Shown in pieces: positions 1 to 14,300 of a stretch of 64,000 nt of DNA (the stretch's first letter is position 1; every line of letters starts with the position of its first letter). A model generated the notes under the pieces. It was not told the origin of the DNA. It did no database searches and was given only the letters and a program-made list of their open reading frames with translations. A program made the translations under genes and the position numbers. The DNA lies in assembly GCA_022316685.1 (NCBI GenBank), contig JAKJHU010000082.1, positions 1,054,001 through 1,118,000 on the forward strand, read 5' to 3'. The DNA is from Progne subis subis (Eukaryota; Chordata; Aves; Passeriformes; Hirundinidae).

Positions 1-160
1 TGGTGGTTTTTTTCTCTCTGGTTTTTTTTTTTGTTTGTTTGTTTGTTTGTTTTTTTTGTTGTTGTTGTTATTGTTTTTTGTGTTGTTTTTTTGTTGTTGG
101 TTGGTTTGGTTTGGTTTGGTTTTGGTTTTTTCCCCCTCTTTTTTTCTTTCTCTTCCTCGG
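1..160. repeat. T-rich low-complexity DNA with TTTG, TTG and TTTGG microrepeats
   Basis: The left edge is almost wholly T and G, with a TTTG run around 31-54, TTG units at 55-72 and TTTGG units around 100-128. The long open frame it produces is a composition artefact, not a gene. Confidence 0.85.
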
Positions 161-3100
161 CTGAGAACTGTCGGTGGTTGTTCTGTGAATTTTAAGTGGC
201 GTTTCTATTACTCGATACTCCCAGTTGTTTTCAGCTGGGTTTCTGAGCGTTGTTTTCCTTCGGAACCGCAGGAATTTGTACGGCCAGGCAGTATTTGGGA
301 AATGTGTTTGCAGTCAGCTGCTCTCTGCGCGCAGTGCAGGGCGGCGCACGGAGCGATGGCTTTGGCACTGTTGTCATCGGGTGCTCTCCTGACACACAAC
401 CAGACTTCCACAGACGAGGAGCTGCTTCTGTGTAAGGGGGAAATAAATCTTCATTAGTCCCAAAGAGTTCCTGAAAGAGAAACGGAAACCTTTCATGCCA
501 GACTCGCTGGTTTGTCTAGCTCCAACACGTGTGCTTAGGCTCATGCTGGACACTTTCCAAAATCCGGAAAGCTGAGTTTTTATTGGGGTGTAGGAAAGTT
601 TTTGGTTTGGTTTGGGTTTGATGTTTATTTTTTTTCCCCCGCTTATACCGTCTTTTCTTGTCGCTAGATAAACTGACAAATTTTGTTCGTTTGGAATTGA
701 CAAGTGTAGCCATAACTGTAAATACTAGGTGCTAAGCCCCTGCTGCCATTATTGTGTTGCTATTAACCTTCATGCAGGCTTAGGAAGTTCCTGAAGCTGT
801 AAACCACAGCAACATACAATTTACGTTTTCAGGACCATAGTTCAGGGTTTGAAGTGAGATGAATGCATGAAGGATGTGGGAGAAATTTGATTGGCGTGTG
901 TTTTGCAGTATTAGCTAGAGACTCCCAGGCTGTATGCCTTCAAAGATTAATTAAGAGGTGAAATAAAACTTTAGAGCATGCTTGCTTTTAGGAAAATTGC
1001 ATATAAAGGAATATTTGATGTGCTATTGCCTTGGAAGCATGCTTGGAAGCATTGATTGAATGTTTTGGGGGTTTGGTTTTTGGTGTTTTTGGTGTGTGTG
1101 TGGCTTTGTCTTTTTTTTTTTTTTTCTTTAAACAAAAGAGGCCTCCTCCATATGTGGTCTTAAAATAATTTTTTTGTTTGTCTATTTAAGTATCTATTTT
1201 TCTTGAGTAAAAATCACTTCCTTTCAGCCAGGTTTCACTTCCTCGGAATATCTGATGTCATGAATTCACTGGTTCTCCAATTGTCCATGGACTTTTGGCA
1301 GAACTCCAAATTCTAGTGTAGGAAAGCCTTCTTAAAAAAATATTAATAAAAAAATATTTCTTTGACTTTTGTGATGTAGTGAAGAGAGAACATATCCTGT
1401 TCCACTACTCCTTTCCCTTTAAAGTTTGCATATGTCTGTTATATGCTCTATTTGCAAATAATTTAAACCCCAAATCCAAGCTGTTAGAATGCTGTATGTA
1501 CGAGGAGGATGCAGAGGAAGGAGTGTTGTTATTTAAGAGTTGTGTGGAAATGGAAGCTGGAGTTTTGGCTGTTTAGCTTGAAAGCTGCTGTTGTGTTTCA
1601 GTGACTGGGGCACACAGGCCAAGCAGTGACCTGTTGTGAATCTTTAGACCTGTTTTACAGATCTAAAGATGCACATGGACATGTTGCCCTCGGTTCTTTA
1701 AAGGTTACTCTCAGTTAACTTACCTGAAAAGAAATGCAGGGTTTGTTGGGCTGCAGAATGTGATGCTGTGTTTATCCAAAGGCGCTGCTTTGCTTTAGCT
1801 GGACTTTCTGACTTGCCACTCTTGGGAGCAGCAGACCTCTAAGATAGGAAGTTTGTCCTTTTCCCAACTGGCAGTTTCTGTGGAAGCAGTCCAGGACAGA
1901 AAATCTGAAATAAGTATCATTCACACAGTTGCATAGAAAAGCTTGCTTGTTTGGAATTTTTGTTTATTTTTTTAGGGAATGTGTGTTTTCCTCAAGCCAA
2001 TACTCCTGGGCTGACATACACAGTGTTACACACTACATCTCAAATCGTTTGCCTCAAAAAATGAGGACTTTGAATCATGAGGTCAGAAATTCAGTTCTAA
2101 TGCCTCAGTGCATGAAACAATTTGTTTTGTGGCAGTGCTGCCTGTCCTTTGAGTCACTCACGTGTGAAAGTTTCAGTGTGTTTTATTTTGATAATTAAAT
2201 CAGATGTGGGGGCAAAGATCGTCCTGTGTTAGAAATTTAACTTTTTCTGTTTGTAATTTATTTTAGTAGTAACTAGTAAGCAAAGGTTTGCTTTGGGTTG
2301 GCAAGGTGTGTACTTACAATCCTGAATTAACAGCAGGGTAACCTTTGAAATAATCACAATTTGGGGAACCTTCAAGGTGAAGGTTACATGGATCTGGATG
2401 ATGCCTGAAATATCCGGTACTTTATAAGCAACATCGACCAATCTGTGTTAGTCTATCAAATTTACATGGGTAAATCTTTTTATCTCAGCCTTTGGTGGAA
2501 AGAAATTCAGGAATGTGGTTTCATTTACATACATTAGGAGCTGCAGAGGAGGCCCTCATGTGCAAATGCTTGTGGATATGTAGGTACCAACATAATTGAA
2601 TTTACATAGTGCCTTCAGAAGATTAAAGAAACAAAGAGTGACACCGGGGTGTCAAAACCGGCTTCCTTTGAGAAGTGGGACTGGGGCAGTTCTACTTCCC
2701 CACTGATAATTTGTGTGTGCATTGTTACTCGGTTTGATTTTGGCTTCTTTTAGTTTAATTTTAGCCTTCTACGGGGCAGTGTCATTCACAACCTGGTTGT
2801 ATACAAACAGAGGATCCAGGCTGTCCTCGTCTACCTTTGCTACTTCTCTGTTTTGGCTTTTGGCCAAATTTTTCTCAGTTCATTAAAAAGGGAGAAGGGC
2901 AGTTGTATCAATTTCTTACCTTAGGTGCTCTTGACTTGAAATTGTGAATTGGTTGAACTCGGGAGTAATTTTTTGTCTTTGGAGCTACATCTACATATAC
3001 AGAAGTATGCTTAGTATTTACTTTTAAAGGAGCATAAGATATATAACTTCCTCCTGACACAAAATATGTAAATTTGCTACTCATAACTTACTTTTGTTTT

Positions 3101-5736
3101 TTTCAAGCTTGTTAGACGTGTGCATTTTTCATAAGTAGTGTTGCAGTACATTTTTGCTATGAAACTGAGCTGTAAGGGGTGCTTTTCTGTTTCTAGAGTG
3201 TCTTGCTTTTGTTTGCAAAAGCAGTTACTCTGACTTTTTAGAATAGCTTTGTGAATTCATCGTAATAGCAGCATCAAAATATCTTAAAGGAACTCCATCA
3301 GAGGTATTGATGTCTAGTTTTATGCTTGTGTAGTAGCTCAGCTTTATATGCTGGTGTAAAGCTGAACAGTTTTACTTCCCATATTAAATTGATAAAAAAT
3401 CTTTTAGTACTTCACTTCACTACTGGCTGTATAAATACAGTTTTGTTCCTTTTTTCCAGAAGCTGTGATAATTGGGAGTAAAGTGTGTTGGGAGTTTAAT
3501 CATTGTGTTGGTACGTGATGTTATGTTTTGTCTTTGCACGAATTTATGTGTAAGGGGAGGAACAGTGGCAGCGCTGTTATTTCTAATTTCTTTTTATGAG
3601 ACACAAGTAATCAGTGTGTTCTCATTGCTGTCTTTTTGGGTTCACTTTTAGGGGCTACTAAAGGTGTAGGTTGATTTTAGATTTCTTTTCACAGTGCTTT
3701 TCCGGGGTTTTTCCCCCCATATTGTATGCAAAGCAGAAAGCCGAGGTATTAATTTGGAACTGATGGCCAGTTTTAAGTGATGTGTGGTCCATTAGAGACT
3801 TGCACTGCTTGCTCTCACTTTAGGTCATCCCTGTCCTCTCCTTGCCCCCAGGCACTGTATATCCACTGGATTAAAAAGCCCCAAAAAACCAACTCTGTGA
3901 GAGAATTCAGAGATGGATTGGAGGATATAAGTTTGGAGCTGGCATCAGCTGGCAGAATGTGGGCACGAGCTCGTGTGGCTGGCAGAGGTAGATAAAGAGT
4001 TTTGTGGAAGTCACGTGAGGCTCCGTGGTTAAAGTTGTCTGTTAACAAGAATTTGTAAAAATATTGCTGTGCCTTTAGTGTTACAGCACAGTGTTGCTAT
4101 GAGGTCTTTGTTAATTCTTGGTGTTCCTGCAAGTCCTTTTTGTGCACAGAAGGTATCAGGGTGATTAAATCATTTAAAAATAAGCAGTAGAACAGACAGT
4201 TGTTTCTGGGAGCTGTTACATGGACTGTGCAGTAGCTGGTGGTCTGTACCATTTACCTGACACTGTAAGAGGCTCAGAGTCCTGCTGTCAGGTGGTCTTG
4301 TGACAGATTTAATATGGAAGACCTGTGCTTGTGTGCAGCTACAGAGTACCAGGGGCAGTTTTAAAATCAGAGTAGGTAGGTTTGGAGAACATTGTGCAAA
4401 ATCTCTAGAAAATAGAATAACTGGTAACATATTTTACTGCTTGATGTTCTTATGGGAGCTAAAAATTGAGCCTTTTTTATCTTTGGTAAATATTGTGCTT
4501 GAGAGACACATTTTGATATTGTTACATCATTTTATTTTTTAACGAGCAAAGATAACATTTTGAAATGTGCTGTTATTTTTGGTTAACAATTTGATATTTG
4601 TAAGTATAGAATGCTTCACAACAGAAGTCTGTGTGATTGAAAAAACTGATTACATTTGTGTCACTACAAATAGCAGCCGAGAAAACTGCTTTTGAGTCCT
4701 GCAGGAGGATGGTTTTCAGTCAGTGGTGTGAGCATTGCTATTTAGTCCTGCAGAAGACTGCAGGCTGGTCTGTAGTTTGTGTGTACAAACCATTGGTACA
4801 GACACAGCTACAGGGGACAACCAGGTAAAGGCCCGTGTTGCCAGCAGAAACTCAAAAAGCTAAGTACAAAGTTGACCCGGTAGAAAGAAGCACATAAAAT
4901 GTTATTTGGAAATTGCCCTGGGCACTGAATTCCCTTCCTGCTTGGCTTGATGTCTCAGATTCCTTTTCTGGTTTTGAGGAGTACTTTGGTCCTTTTGCCT
5001 GTACTTCTTTCCACTTCATCTACCTTTCAGTATTCCCAGGTTTTTTTTACTTTTTTTTTCCTTTGTACAATGTGGCACTAAGGTGGCCACTCTTGAGTTA
5101 GTCCTTTTCCCCAGATCCCCCATTATTCCCCTCCCAACCCCCAAAGAATTTAAGCATGTTAACCATACGTGACAATGTTATTTACTCTCCGCTGGTGTCG
5201 GGATGTTTTTTGCGTTCAGGCTTTTTGTGGGTTTTTTGTTTGTTTTTTTTCTAGTTCTTTTTGACTTAAATAGGTATTACTGAGGAAGGCAAGGCCTTTG
5301 GGATTTTCACACCACCACACACATTGTGTATCGGGGTTTGAAAATCACACGGGCTTGGAGTATTTCTATTTCTGACCTTTAGTGCTGAGCAATTCACTTT
5401 GTTTCTGATACAGGGAAAGAATTTCTGAATTTACTGTTTGGTTATCTGTATGCCCTGCTAAGGATGCAGTTCAAGACATAAGATATTTAAGGAGGATTGT
5501 CTTAGTCCTAACCAGGGATCCTCTAAACGGAGCAATGTCAGTGCTTGGTGTAAAAACAGCAGTGAAGGAGAGACAGTGCATGTGTGTGTGCTGTCCCTAT
5601 GGGCACAGGCAATGGCAGCATCAGAATGTGAGCAGACACAGCAGAGTGTTAATCCTGTTATTAATTAATGATGATGGACAAGACTGAATCCCGCAAAACA
5701 AGTCCAAACCTAGTAGGAAGTGAAATTTGAGATGTA

Positions 5737-5850
5737 GAATCCTAAAATGATTTGGGTGGGAAGGTTAAAGATCACCCAGTTGCACTCCCCTGCCATGGGC
5801 AGGGACACCTTCCACTATCCCAGGCTGCTCCAAGCTCTGTCCAGTGTTAC
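5737..5850 (-). mobile_element. CR1 LINE 3'-end fragment (minus)
   Basis: Contains the reverse-strand CR1 hallmark with TGATTTGGGTGGGAAGG, CCCTGCCATGGGCAGGGACA and CCTTCCACTA, followed by CCCAGGCTGCTCCAAG. About 110 bases survive, diverged and 5'-truncated. The palindromic CCCTGCCATGGGCAGGG core is intact. Confidence 0.85.
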
Positions 5851-6291
5851 CCTGGTTTTTCTGAGTTTTTAAAGCCTTTTGTAATGGAGTCAGATCTTTT
5901 AGTTACTGTAGAATATTAGAGCAGTTTTCTACCTTTTCCCACAGATGTAACATAAACAAATCCTTTGTTTTTCATTCTCTGTCCTTTGCATATTTCTAAC
6001 CTGAAAACAATTGTAACTGACAATTGGTCTGGCTACTGAGGCTGAGGGGTGGAAACCCCAAAAAGCCAATCTTCTGCTAGACCCACAAATGTATAAAAAG
6101 TAAGAAATAAACAAAGGGGCTCTCTTCTCTCCGCTCTCTCAGCTGTGAGCTGGATCGGAAGGACCTCTGCGAAAATCTCTGTCTGCGTGTGACTGCTTTG
6201 TGTGTCTCGGTGACAGTTCTGCCTGGCTTTGGACTGCCAGGGATGGGCCAGCCACAGCTTGCTTTACAATTTTACAATAGTGTGGCTTTCC

Positions 6292-6592
6292 AACAACCTG
6301 AAAGGAGGTTACAGCCAGGTGAAGCTCAGCCTCTTCCCAAGCACCAAGGAATAGGATGAGAGGAAGCTCTCTCACCTGCACTAGGGGAGATTTAGCTTGG
6401 ATATTAGGAAAAACTTCACCAGAAGCGATATCTAGCATTGAAGTGGGCTGCCAGGGAAATGATGCACTCACCATACATCACCTGGATGTATTTAAAAGAT
6501 GTGCAGATGTGGCACTCAGGGCATGGTTTAGTACTGGGTTAAAGGTTGAACTTACTGTTAAGGGTCTTTTCCAACCTATTATTCTGTCTTAT
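6292..6592 (+). mobile_element. CR1 LINE 3'-end fragment (plus)
   Basis: Reads as the CR1 tail in sense: CAACAACCTGAAAGGAGGTT, GGGGAGATTTAGCTTGGATA, TTAGGAAAAACTTC, GGGCTGCCAGGGAA, TGTGCAGATGTGGCACT and GGGTCTTTTCCAACCTA. About 300 bases of degraded pol 3' end and UTR. The terminal ATTCTATG repeats are lost. Confidence 0.88.
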
Positions 6593-8228
6593 GCCAGGTT
6601 TAAGTGAAATTGAAGCATTGTGGATTGAGCCAAAATAGCAGGAGGTGAAGAACGCTTGTGTACTTCTGCTGAACTGTTTTAAATTATTTACGTGTAGTAA
6701 TGACTGAGGTGTATGTGTGTGTCTGTGGAAGAGCTGTCTTGTTTTTCTTGTCATGGGAGGAATCTGTGATGAGTGCTGACTGGAAAGTGAGTAGTAGTTT
6801 CTGAACCCTCTGGAGTGAAGAAAAACATTAATCTGGCAGATTGTCAGCAGCAAATGGTACATTAATTTTTGGCACAAAACTTACTAGCAAAAAAAGACTT
6901 TCCTTTCTGTTGTTGATAATAAAAATGAGGAGGGACTGATTGTCTGTGCTCCGTAGCTAGTATTGTTCTGCTTCTTTTTAGTATCCGTGTAAGACAGATG
7001 CAATGCTTTTGACAAAAATTCTTTAATATTTTATTGAAAATAAAAAAAACCACTTTATAATATTCTGATAATCTGCATGTGATTACATATCTAACTTTAA
7101 ATATTTTTATTATGTTTATAAGCTTTTACAAGCTGTGTGGCAAACAGTTGCAAGATTTCCCATGTGTTTTAAGACAGAGATATTGCTTTTCAGATGTGTA
7201 GAATACTGGGAGTCTTCATGCTAGGCCAGTTTTACTTCCCCAGCACTTCAGAGGTTCTTTGTTACATCTGCTACTAGTGGTAGTAATGCTGGGAGATAAT
7301 ATTTTTTTAATGAAGATGTTTATTTACACTTGAATTAGGTGACCTCTAACTATGTTGAAAATTTTAGTAAGCTCAGAATAATGACCTAACTCTATTTTTA
7401 TCTGAGTAATAGTAACAACAGCAACATTTTGTTTACTGGATTGTTGCTTTAACTGTTAGGTTACTATTTTTTCTATACAGTGTCATTCTGTAGAAATTAG
7501 TCCTGTTAACATAAATACATAACAATTGTTTATTTGCCTTCTGCAGTCTGTTTTGATAACTGGGAGTTTCTGTTTCCTCTGGGTGCTGTAAATAAATATG
7601 GTGCATGAAGACTTGCAGTGAGAGGGAAGAGCAGAAAAGTTCTGAATAAAAGGGAGAGATCAATAAAAGCAAGTTTGGTAAGAATGTGAGGATGTAACCT
7701 AAAAAGTTGGAAGGAATGTTAAGACCACAATCTTGTCTTTGGCTCACAATTTCTAGTAATGAGTAGTCAATGGAGACCTGCAGCAGCTCTGTATGCTTCA
7801 AAGCTGAATGCGTATATTGGCTGGTGTCCTAATTTCTGTCACTGTAAATACGCTGTATTACAATTCACTTTATAGTCAACTTGCTGGGCACCACAAAATG
7901 ACAAAAGTCCTTATCTGTTTCTATGTTTTGAAAATAAACAACTTCTCTCTGTGTATTATTTCCTGTGCTCAGTTTGGTTGAACTTAAAAAGCTTCAACAT
8001 TAATTTACTTGGGTGAGAAATACTGTGAGTAAAGCCCTGGCTGGGGATTTGTAATAATTAGATTCTGTTTCCAAGTGTGTCACAGGCTCTGTTTGAGTTC
8101 AGAGACATTGGGTTATCCTGGTGTGGTTTGATCTGTGCATCCAGGGTGAGGCAGTTTTCTTTCTCTGGTGTGTTTGAATGGTAAACTTGAGTTAATGTCC
8201 TTGAACAAATAGAATGGATGTGATGCTT

Positions 8229-8322
8229 AGGGACAGGGTTAGGGTTAGTGATGGGTTTGTCAGTGCTGCAGGAACAGTTGGACTCGATTGTCTGAGAGGC
8301 CTCTTCTAACCTTCACGATTCC
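8229..8322 (+). mobile_element. CR1 LINE 3'-terminal fragment (plus)
   Basis: Short relic ending AGTTGGACTCGATTGTCTGA, then AGGCCTCTTCTAACCTTCACG and ATTCC, which matches the CR1 3' end. Its TTAGGGTTAG is part of the element and not a telomeric insert. Confidence 0.8.
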
Positions 8323-11300
8323 ATTTCTCTGCTGCTTTAGGATAAATGCAAACATTTAATTGAAAAATACTTTGTAGCAGCTCTGGCAGTTGAAATCGAT
8401 GACAAATAAGTTTTATGTGCTTTATATTAGCTTGGAGAAAAGGTAAATGTGTTTTTAAGTGCCCCCATTAAAAAAAGGTCCATTTAAGTGACCACATGTA
8501 ACTGTTCCAGCTGATGCACAGGCTCGCTTTGATGGCTGTTGGTGAAAATGGTTTTGTTGAAAGAAAATCTCCTTTGTTGCATTTAAAAAATTAAAGGAGA
8601 AATCATTCTTAAAAAGTAGGTAGAAGCAGACCGTAGTGCAGCAGCTAAAGTATTTTTAAAGCATTGTATCATAAGATTAAAAAGTTAGTCTTTAGTGTAT
8701 TCTTGTCATGGGAATAGAAATTCGAATGATTAACCCCTTTCTATTTAGAGCTGTTTTCTCTGAGTTATTTCTGTTCCAGTTAACTTCTAGGTAATTTTAT
8801 GAGAAGGCAGAGCAATTCTTGCCTTAGTTTATCTCTGCAGTTCAATGTTTTAGTATCCTTAAGTTACTTTTCTTTTTAATGTGAATTTCACACACCACGG
8901 CTGAATTTTCAGATTTATTTGTAGTTTGATAACATGTAACTTTCATTGTGTGCAACTACAGGATTTATAGAGGCCTTCAGCATTTGGTGGCTCCTTTTCG
9001 CTTCCCGTCAGTACTTGCCAGTGTTTAAAATTCTGGTATATCACTGCTTAGAAGTGAAATCCTCAGGAGGATGAGAGATGCAGGCTCTGTGCTGTGCTGA
9101 TAAAGCTTGAAAGAACTAGACAATATATACCAATTTCTGTGAAAGTTTTCCACTCTCTTGATGCCCTAAGTTGCTTCTTCATTGTTGATTTAACTGGGAC
9201 TTGTTGGCCAGGAAAGTAGCACGCTACTCTTTGGGTGGTTTTTAGCTCTATATGTGCAGTAATGAAGGATTTCCACCTGAGTAATGACAATTTTCTTGGA
9301 CAAGAGGTAGTGGTTAGGTCCCTTATATGAGAAGGGTTCTTCAGAAATGGCAGCATACCTGAAACCTTTGGCCCAGACATCTCCATTTTGGTGATTAACA
9401 GACCAGTTAAGCTCCAAAAAGATTTATTGGGGTGTGATGGCAAATGAAATGGCTTGTTGTTAAACTTTCTGTTGTTCTGTGATGTACTTTTTTCTTGCAA
9501 AGTGCTGGTGAGAAGTGAAATAGGATTTTAGAGGGGCTTTGTTTTCTTTCTCACTTATCTTGGAAGAAAATTTGAAAGGAGTTTAGGAAAATGGTTTTTG
9601 AGCATTTCCTTGGAAAATCATTCTTCTGGTATCAAGTACGGTGTTGAGAAATTTCTGTCTTGGTCAAGCCATCGTTGTGTGTGTGAAAACTGGAAAACCT
9701 TTGCTTTCAGTTGCAAGGGTCACTTTTTTGGTGTCTGATTTTGTCATATTTTTAGAATTGCTTTCTTAAATACATATGCTGCTGCTGCTGCTGTGGCAGC
9801 TCTTCTGTGTGCCCAGGTTTGCATCCCTCGTGTCCTACTGCTCCTGCAGCTGGGAGCTGGTAACAGGCTGGGGTGCAGAATGCAGTGAAGCTGTCAGAAG
9901 AAAGTCAGCTCTGGGAAAAGAAGGAGCTCACGTTCCTTTGCCAGGGAAAGGGTGGGTTTTAGATGGCTGGTGCCAGAAAGTGGTGTAAATACTGGTGCCA
10001 TAATTGAGTGACAGCAGGAGCATAAATACGTAATGTATCTGCTGCCTCTTCTCCATCCTTGCACACCTTCCATCTGGAAATGTCAGAAAATGTCATTTCT
10101 TGGGGCTCCAGTGCTGCTCAGGCTCTGCTCCTTCTCACAACATGGAAGGGATTTTCTCTCTGAAGGGCTCCTGGCACCACAAAGCACTTTTGCTTCTGTC
10201 AGAAGTAAGCCCGTGGAGCAGATAGCTGGTGAATGGACTGAAACTTTTCGTTAACAAAGGAAGCCAGAGAACGCTGTGTAGTCTAAATTACTGAGCTGGG
10301 GAAAATAGAAGGGTTTGAGTTGGTCAGTTTGTTTTTACAGCAAGTATTCTGTAATTTTAGTTGCTATGTCTAGAGGCAGTGTAAAATATGTGAATACTAT
10401 TCAAATCTGACTTTTGGATCCAAATTCTGTTTTAAACAGTTCGTTTGACAACAGCAGGACTGTCTCTTTTTTTTTTTTTTTTTTTGTGGTGTGTTGTTTT
10501 GGTGGGTTTAGGGTTTTGTTTGTCAAGCACTCCCTTGCTTCTAGCCTGGGATTAATTCAGATTTAGAGTTCTTAAATTGTGTAGAATAATAAATTGTCAT
10601 GCAGAAATGATGTTTCATATCTTAAATATTTTTTTCTATGAGGCCTCACTACCTGAAAGAGGAGGGAGTGGGAAGCAAGAGCAGATTAAAATGCACACTT
10701 TTATTATCTAGAAGAGCTAAATAGGTTTGGGTTTGAGTGTTGGATATAGTCGGAGGTAAACTGCATTTATTAGATGCTTGTATTTTTCCTTATTCAGCAC
10801 AGGAACTATTATTAGTGATTACTTCTAGTTTCAGGTTGTTCTTACTGTATACATGTTATTAGTGATGGAATGCTGTTAGTATGTATTATGTAGTAATATT
10901 TGGAATTAAACAGCAAGCTGGACTGCAGAAGCATGTCTGTAAAATATACTTGGGTATTTCCGTGTTGGTCAGTGTCTTGCAATCCACACTTGGGAGTTTA
11001 TTTTAATCATAAAGAACAAAGCCTTTCAAGTGATACCTGGAGCTGGGGGAGCAGTACCTTCAGAAAATGGTTCATAATAATTAATTACTGAAAAATTGTT
11101 CAGTCTTGCTTTCTAACTCTGGGTTCTCATTTGTATAAATTCAAATGTGAGCACAACAAAAAGCAGAATTTGAGAACTAAGTAGAAGTAAATTTGCATAG
11201 TTTCACCGTATTAGGCATTTCACAGGATGTAATTGGGAAGTGAAACATGGAGACATGAAAGTAGTGAAGAAAATAGACGACACAGGTCACAACAAAGAAA

Positions 11301-14300
11301 TCACAAGTAGTGCCACTAATAACATTTCAAGTAACTCAGTAATCATGGTGGGATCTTCACAGAAACAGGATGAAGACTCAATTTCTCTGTTTAAAGTGCA
11401 GGTAAATATTTATTCATGTAATAACTTTTGGGTGGAACCAGTTGAGGTTTTTCAGTGTTTTTATATCTATGGCACCCTAGTGAGTAGAAATGCATCAGCA
11501 GTAAGGGTGTTCCTGAATTCAGAGGAGATGCTTTGTCAGTCCTTATGCACCTTGAGCCTTTCAGAGTTTAAGGCAATCAGAGAGAAATCATGAAAAAGGA
11601 CATCCTAAACTTTAGAATGGCTGAAAATGTCTCATTAAATGAATATAAGATTTATTTATTAAAATGATGGTGCGGGGGGTGATTTTGTTCGAGAGCAAAC
11701 TCTAGATTCAGGAGCAGCTTAAAAACCAAAATTATGGGATGTAATTGTGTTGTGATAGATCAAAGATACAGGTACAGGAATTGCTGTGATGCTGGCAATT
11801 AAAGCCCCTGCCCTTGCCCCCACGACTTCTGTCCTCCAGCACTGCTTCAGGTGTAACGAAAATCCACGCAGACTCAAATATTTTATTATTGCTTGCAGCC
11901 TGTTTTAGGTTGTGGAAAGCTGAATTTGGGTGGTAGGGCTGCTGAGGGTGTGCAGGGATGGCAGACAGGCTGGCTGGGGGTTCACTGACTCCTGCAGGCA
12001 TCTCTGTAGGAGTCACAATGGCTTGTGCTGGGTTTGTTTGCACCTGCCTAAACTGCTGCTCCATGGTTAGGCTGGCTCAGCTCAAGTCTTTGGGCCTCAC
12101 ACTTGGTGTGTAGGTGAGGATTTCTGGGAGGAGGAGCACTGCTCTGTGACCATGGCTTCCAGCTCTTCACTGCCGTCAGCCGCAGGGAGTGAACCAGAGT
12201 TAGAAAAGCTGCAACACTGGCGTGGGGATGAAAGTGATCTGTGGGTCCTGGGAGGAATTCCATCTTCACGTGGATGAGCCTGTTCAGTCTGAGCTATTGA
12301 GTTCTTTGTCGCAGCTCTGGAGCTGCTGGGTGATCACTTGTGCCCTGTGCTGTGTCGGAACTGGAAATGAGCTGGGAAGCGTCGCTTGCTTTACTCTGCG
12401 TGTGGAGCGATAGAAAGCAAATCTTAGCACTTGTTTGTGAGTCATCTGCAATCATAAAAACGCCGCTGTTTTTATAAACAGTCACACTCAGCTTTGAACT
12501 TTGTGCTTTTTGAACCGTAGAGTACCAGACAGAGTGTGTCCCCCCAGGCCAGAGCCTCTCCTCGGCTGTTTTCTTCTTGTGCCCTTGTCATTAGGCGTGA
12601 TGAGCGCTGGCAGCCAGCCCTGAGTGCTCAGGGCACTGCAGGGGCTCCCTGAGCTGAGGCTTTGCCAGTCTCCAGCTCAGCACAGTGCCCGCAGGTCAGG
12701 GCATGACTGGCTGCTTGGCAGAGAGAGAGAGGAAAATTTGCTGTCTAGGAGCCTCTTTTTGTTAAGCTTCCTTAACAGTGATGTGTTCCCCTTCTGCTTT
12801 GCCCACAGGCATTTCTTTTGAAGGTGACAGAGCAGGAAAAAAAAACACAATTGAAACGTAGTGGGGAAATAAAAAGTGATTATTTTTGTTTAGGTTTCCG
12901 TTTGTTGATCCTAAATAGTGCAGGTGATTCCTTCCCATCTGGAACTATCTGTTCCTTGGTGCTTTAATGGAAAGTCCTTCATTTTTCAGTGCCAGTCAGT
13001 GCCGACAGTCTTTCGCTCTTAAGTTTGACTTCGTTGTGAGGAAAAAAAAGTTTATTTGCCTCACAACTCCAATCAGATTGAGTTCTAAGGTTGTTAGAAC
13101 CTTAGGGTTCTAATATAAGGGGGTTATTGGGTTACTGAACCTTGAGCACCATCACTGTGAAGGAGGGTCACACCCTACCCCCCTCCTGGATAAATTCAAA
13201 TGCCAGTAACTGACACCCTGTTAAAAAAGTCACTATATTTGAAATAAAGACTTGATGGAAACTTGCAAGATCTTTTTGATACTGTCTTGCAGTTCTAAAC
13301 TGAAAGGGAGCTCAGCAGCGTGTGTAACCAAGTCAAAAAATGATTCACTGTAAAGCGTATTAGTTTGTGCCTGTGTGAGTATAAATTTGTTTTAACCAAG
13401 CCTTTGGGCACTGTGGGGAATTCCAGAGGTGAGGCAGCGCTCTGGGAAGAGTGACCAGGGCTTCCTCACCCTGTGATTCATTGTGGTGGGAGATGGGGCT
13501 CCTGCCATCAGTCACCCACTGGATAAATGTAATTATCCGATAAATGTCATTGAGTTGGTGATGAAGATGTAACTGAACCTAGCTTCCAATCTTGTTTTGA
13601 ACTGTTATCTGTTTAACTTAAAGAATGATGCTGGAAACTGCTAAGTGGTCTCTGTTTTGCCCATCTTCAGGAATAAGAAAGAATTTAAATGACTTAGCGT
13701 TCTGACAGAGATGTCTGCTTTGAACTCATTTGGTGTTCTGCAATTTCTGTCTTTGCCTTTTTTTTTCTTTTTCTGTGGCTGTTCTTGTGGCTGTTCTGCA
13801 ATGGGAATTTGCAGCTCTATGCTTGTTCAGTTTTGGTTAAAAGATTTTGTGCAAGATAGGTAGGTTTTGCATTTCAGAGAAGTCTGAGGCTTTTTAAGGG
13901 ATATTACTGGTTTCTGACCAAGCACCAACACCTGGGAAAGTAGAACACAGAGAAGAATGCTGTCCTGTGTGTAACAGTGTGCTGTCCATTGTCAGTAAGG
14001 TATTGTGTCTCTTGATGTTATTGCAGAAATAAATGCCACCTTTTCAAGGTCAGAACTGGTCTGTGCTGCTGAAGAGATGCTGGGCACTGCATTGTGAGGA
14101 CAGTGCTTGTGCAGAGCTCTGCTGTCCGGGTCACCTGGCACTCAACACTAGGTAATATATCAGAAACGCTTCTTTCACACCTAGGCTTTAAGCTGCATTT
14201 TCAGCCTGTGCACTCAAATGTGCAGAGTATTGAAGCTGGAAGTTGCTGTCATTTAGGCAGATGTGCATTGCTGTGAGCTTCTTTTGCTCACTGTTTTAGT

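Noticed and set aside
35..457. A 140-codon open frame at the left edge
   Set aside because: Its first third is a Phe/Leu/Val run from T/G low-complexity DNA, and the rest has no family likeness or splice context.
8236..8250. GGTTAGGGTTAG as an interstitial telomeric repeat
   Set aside because: Only two units, lying inside a recognisable CR1 tail where this sequence is expected.
13081..13115. Inverted repeat CTAAGGTT/AACCTTAG as a terminator or mobile-element end
   Set aside because: Only eight base pairs, with no matching second copy or target duplication; expected by chance in 64 kb.
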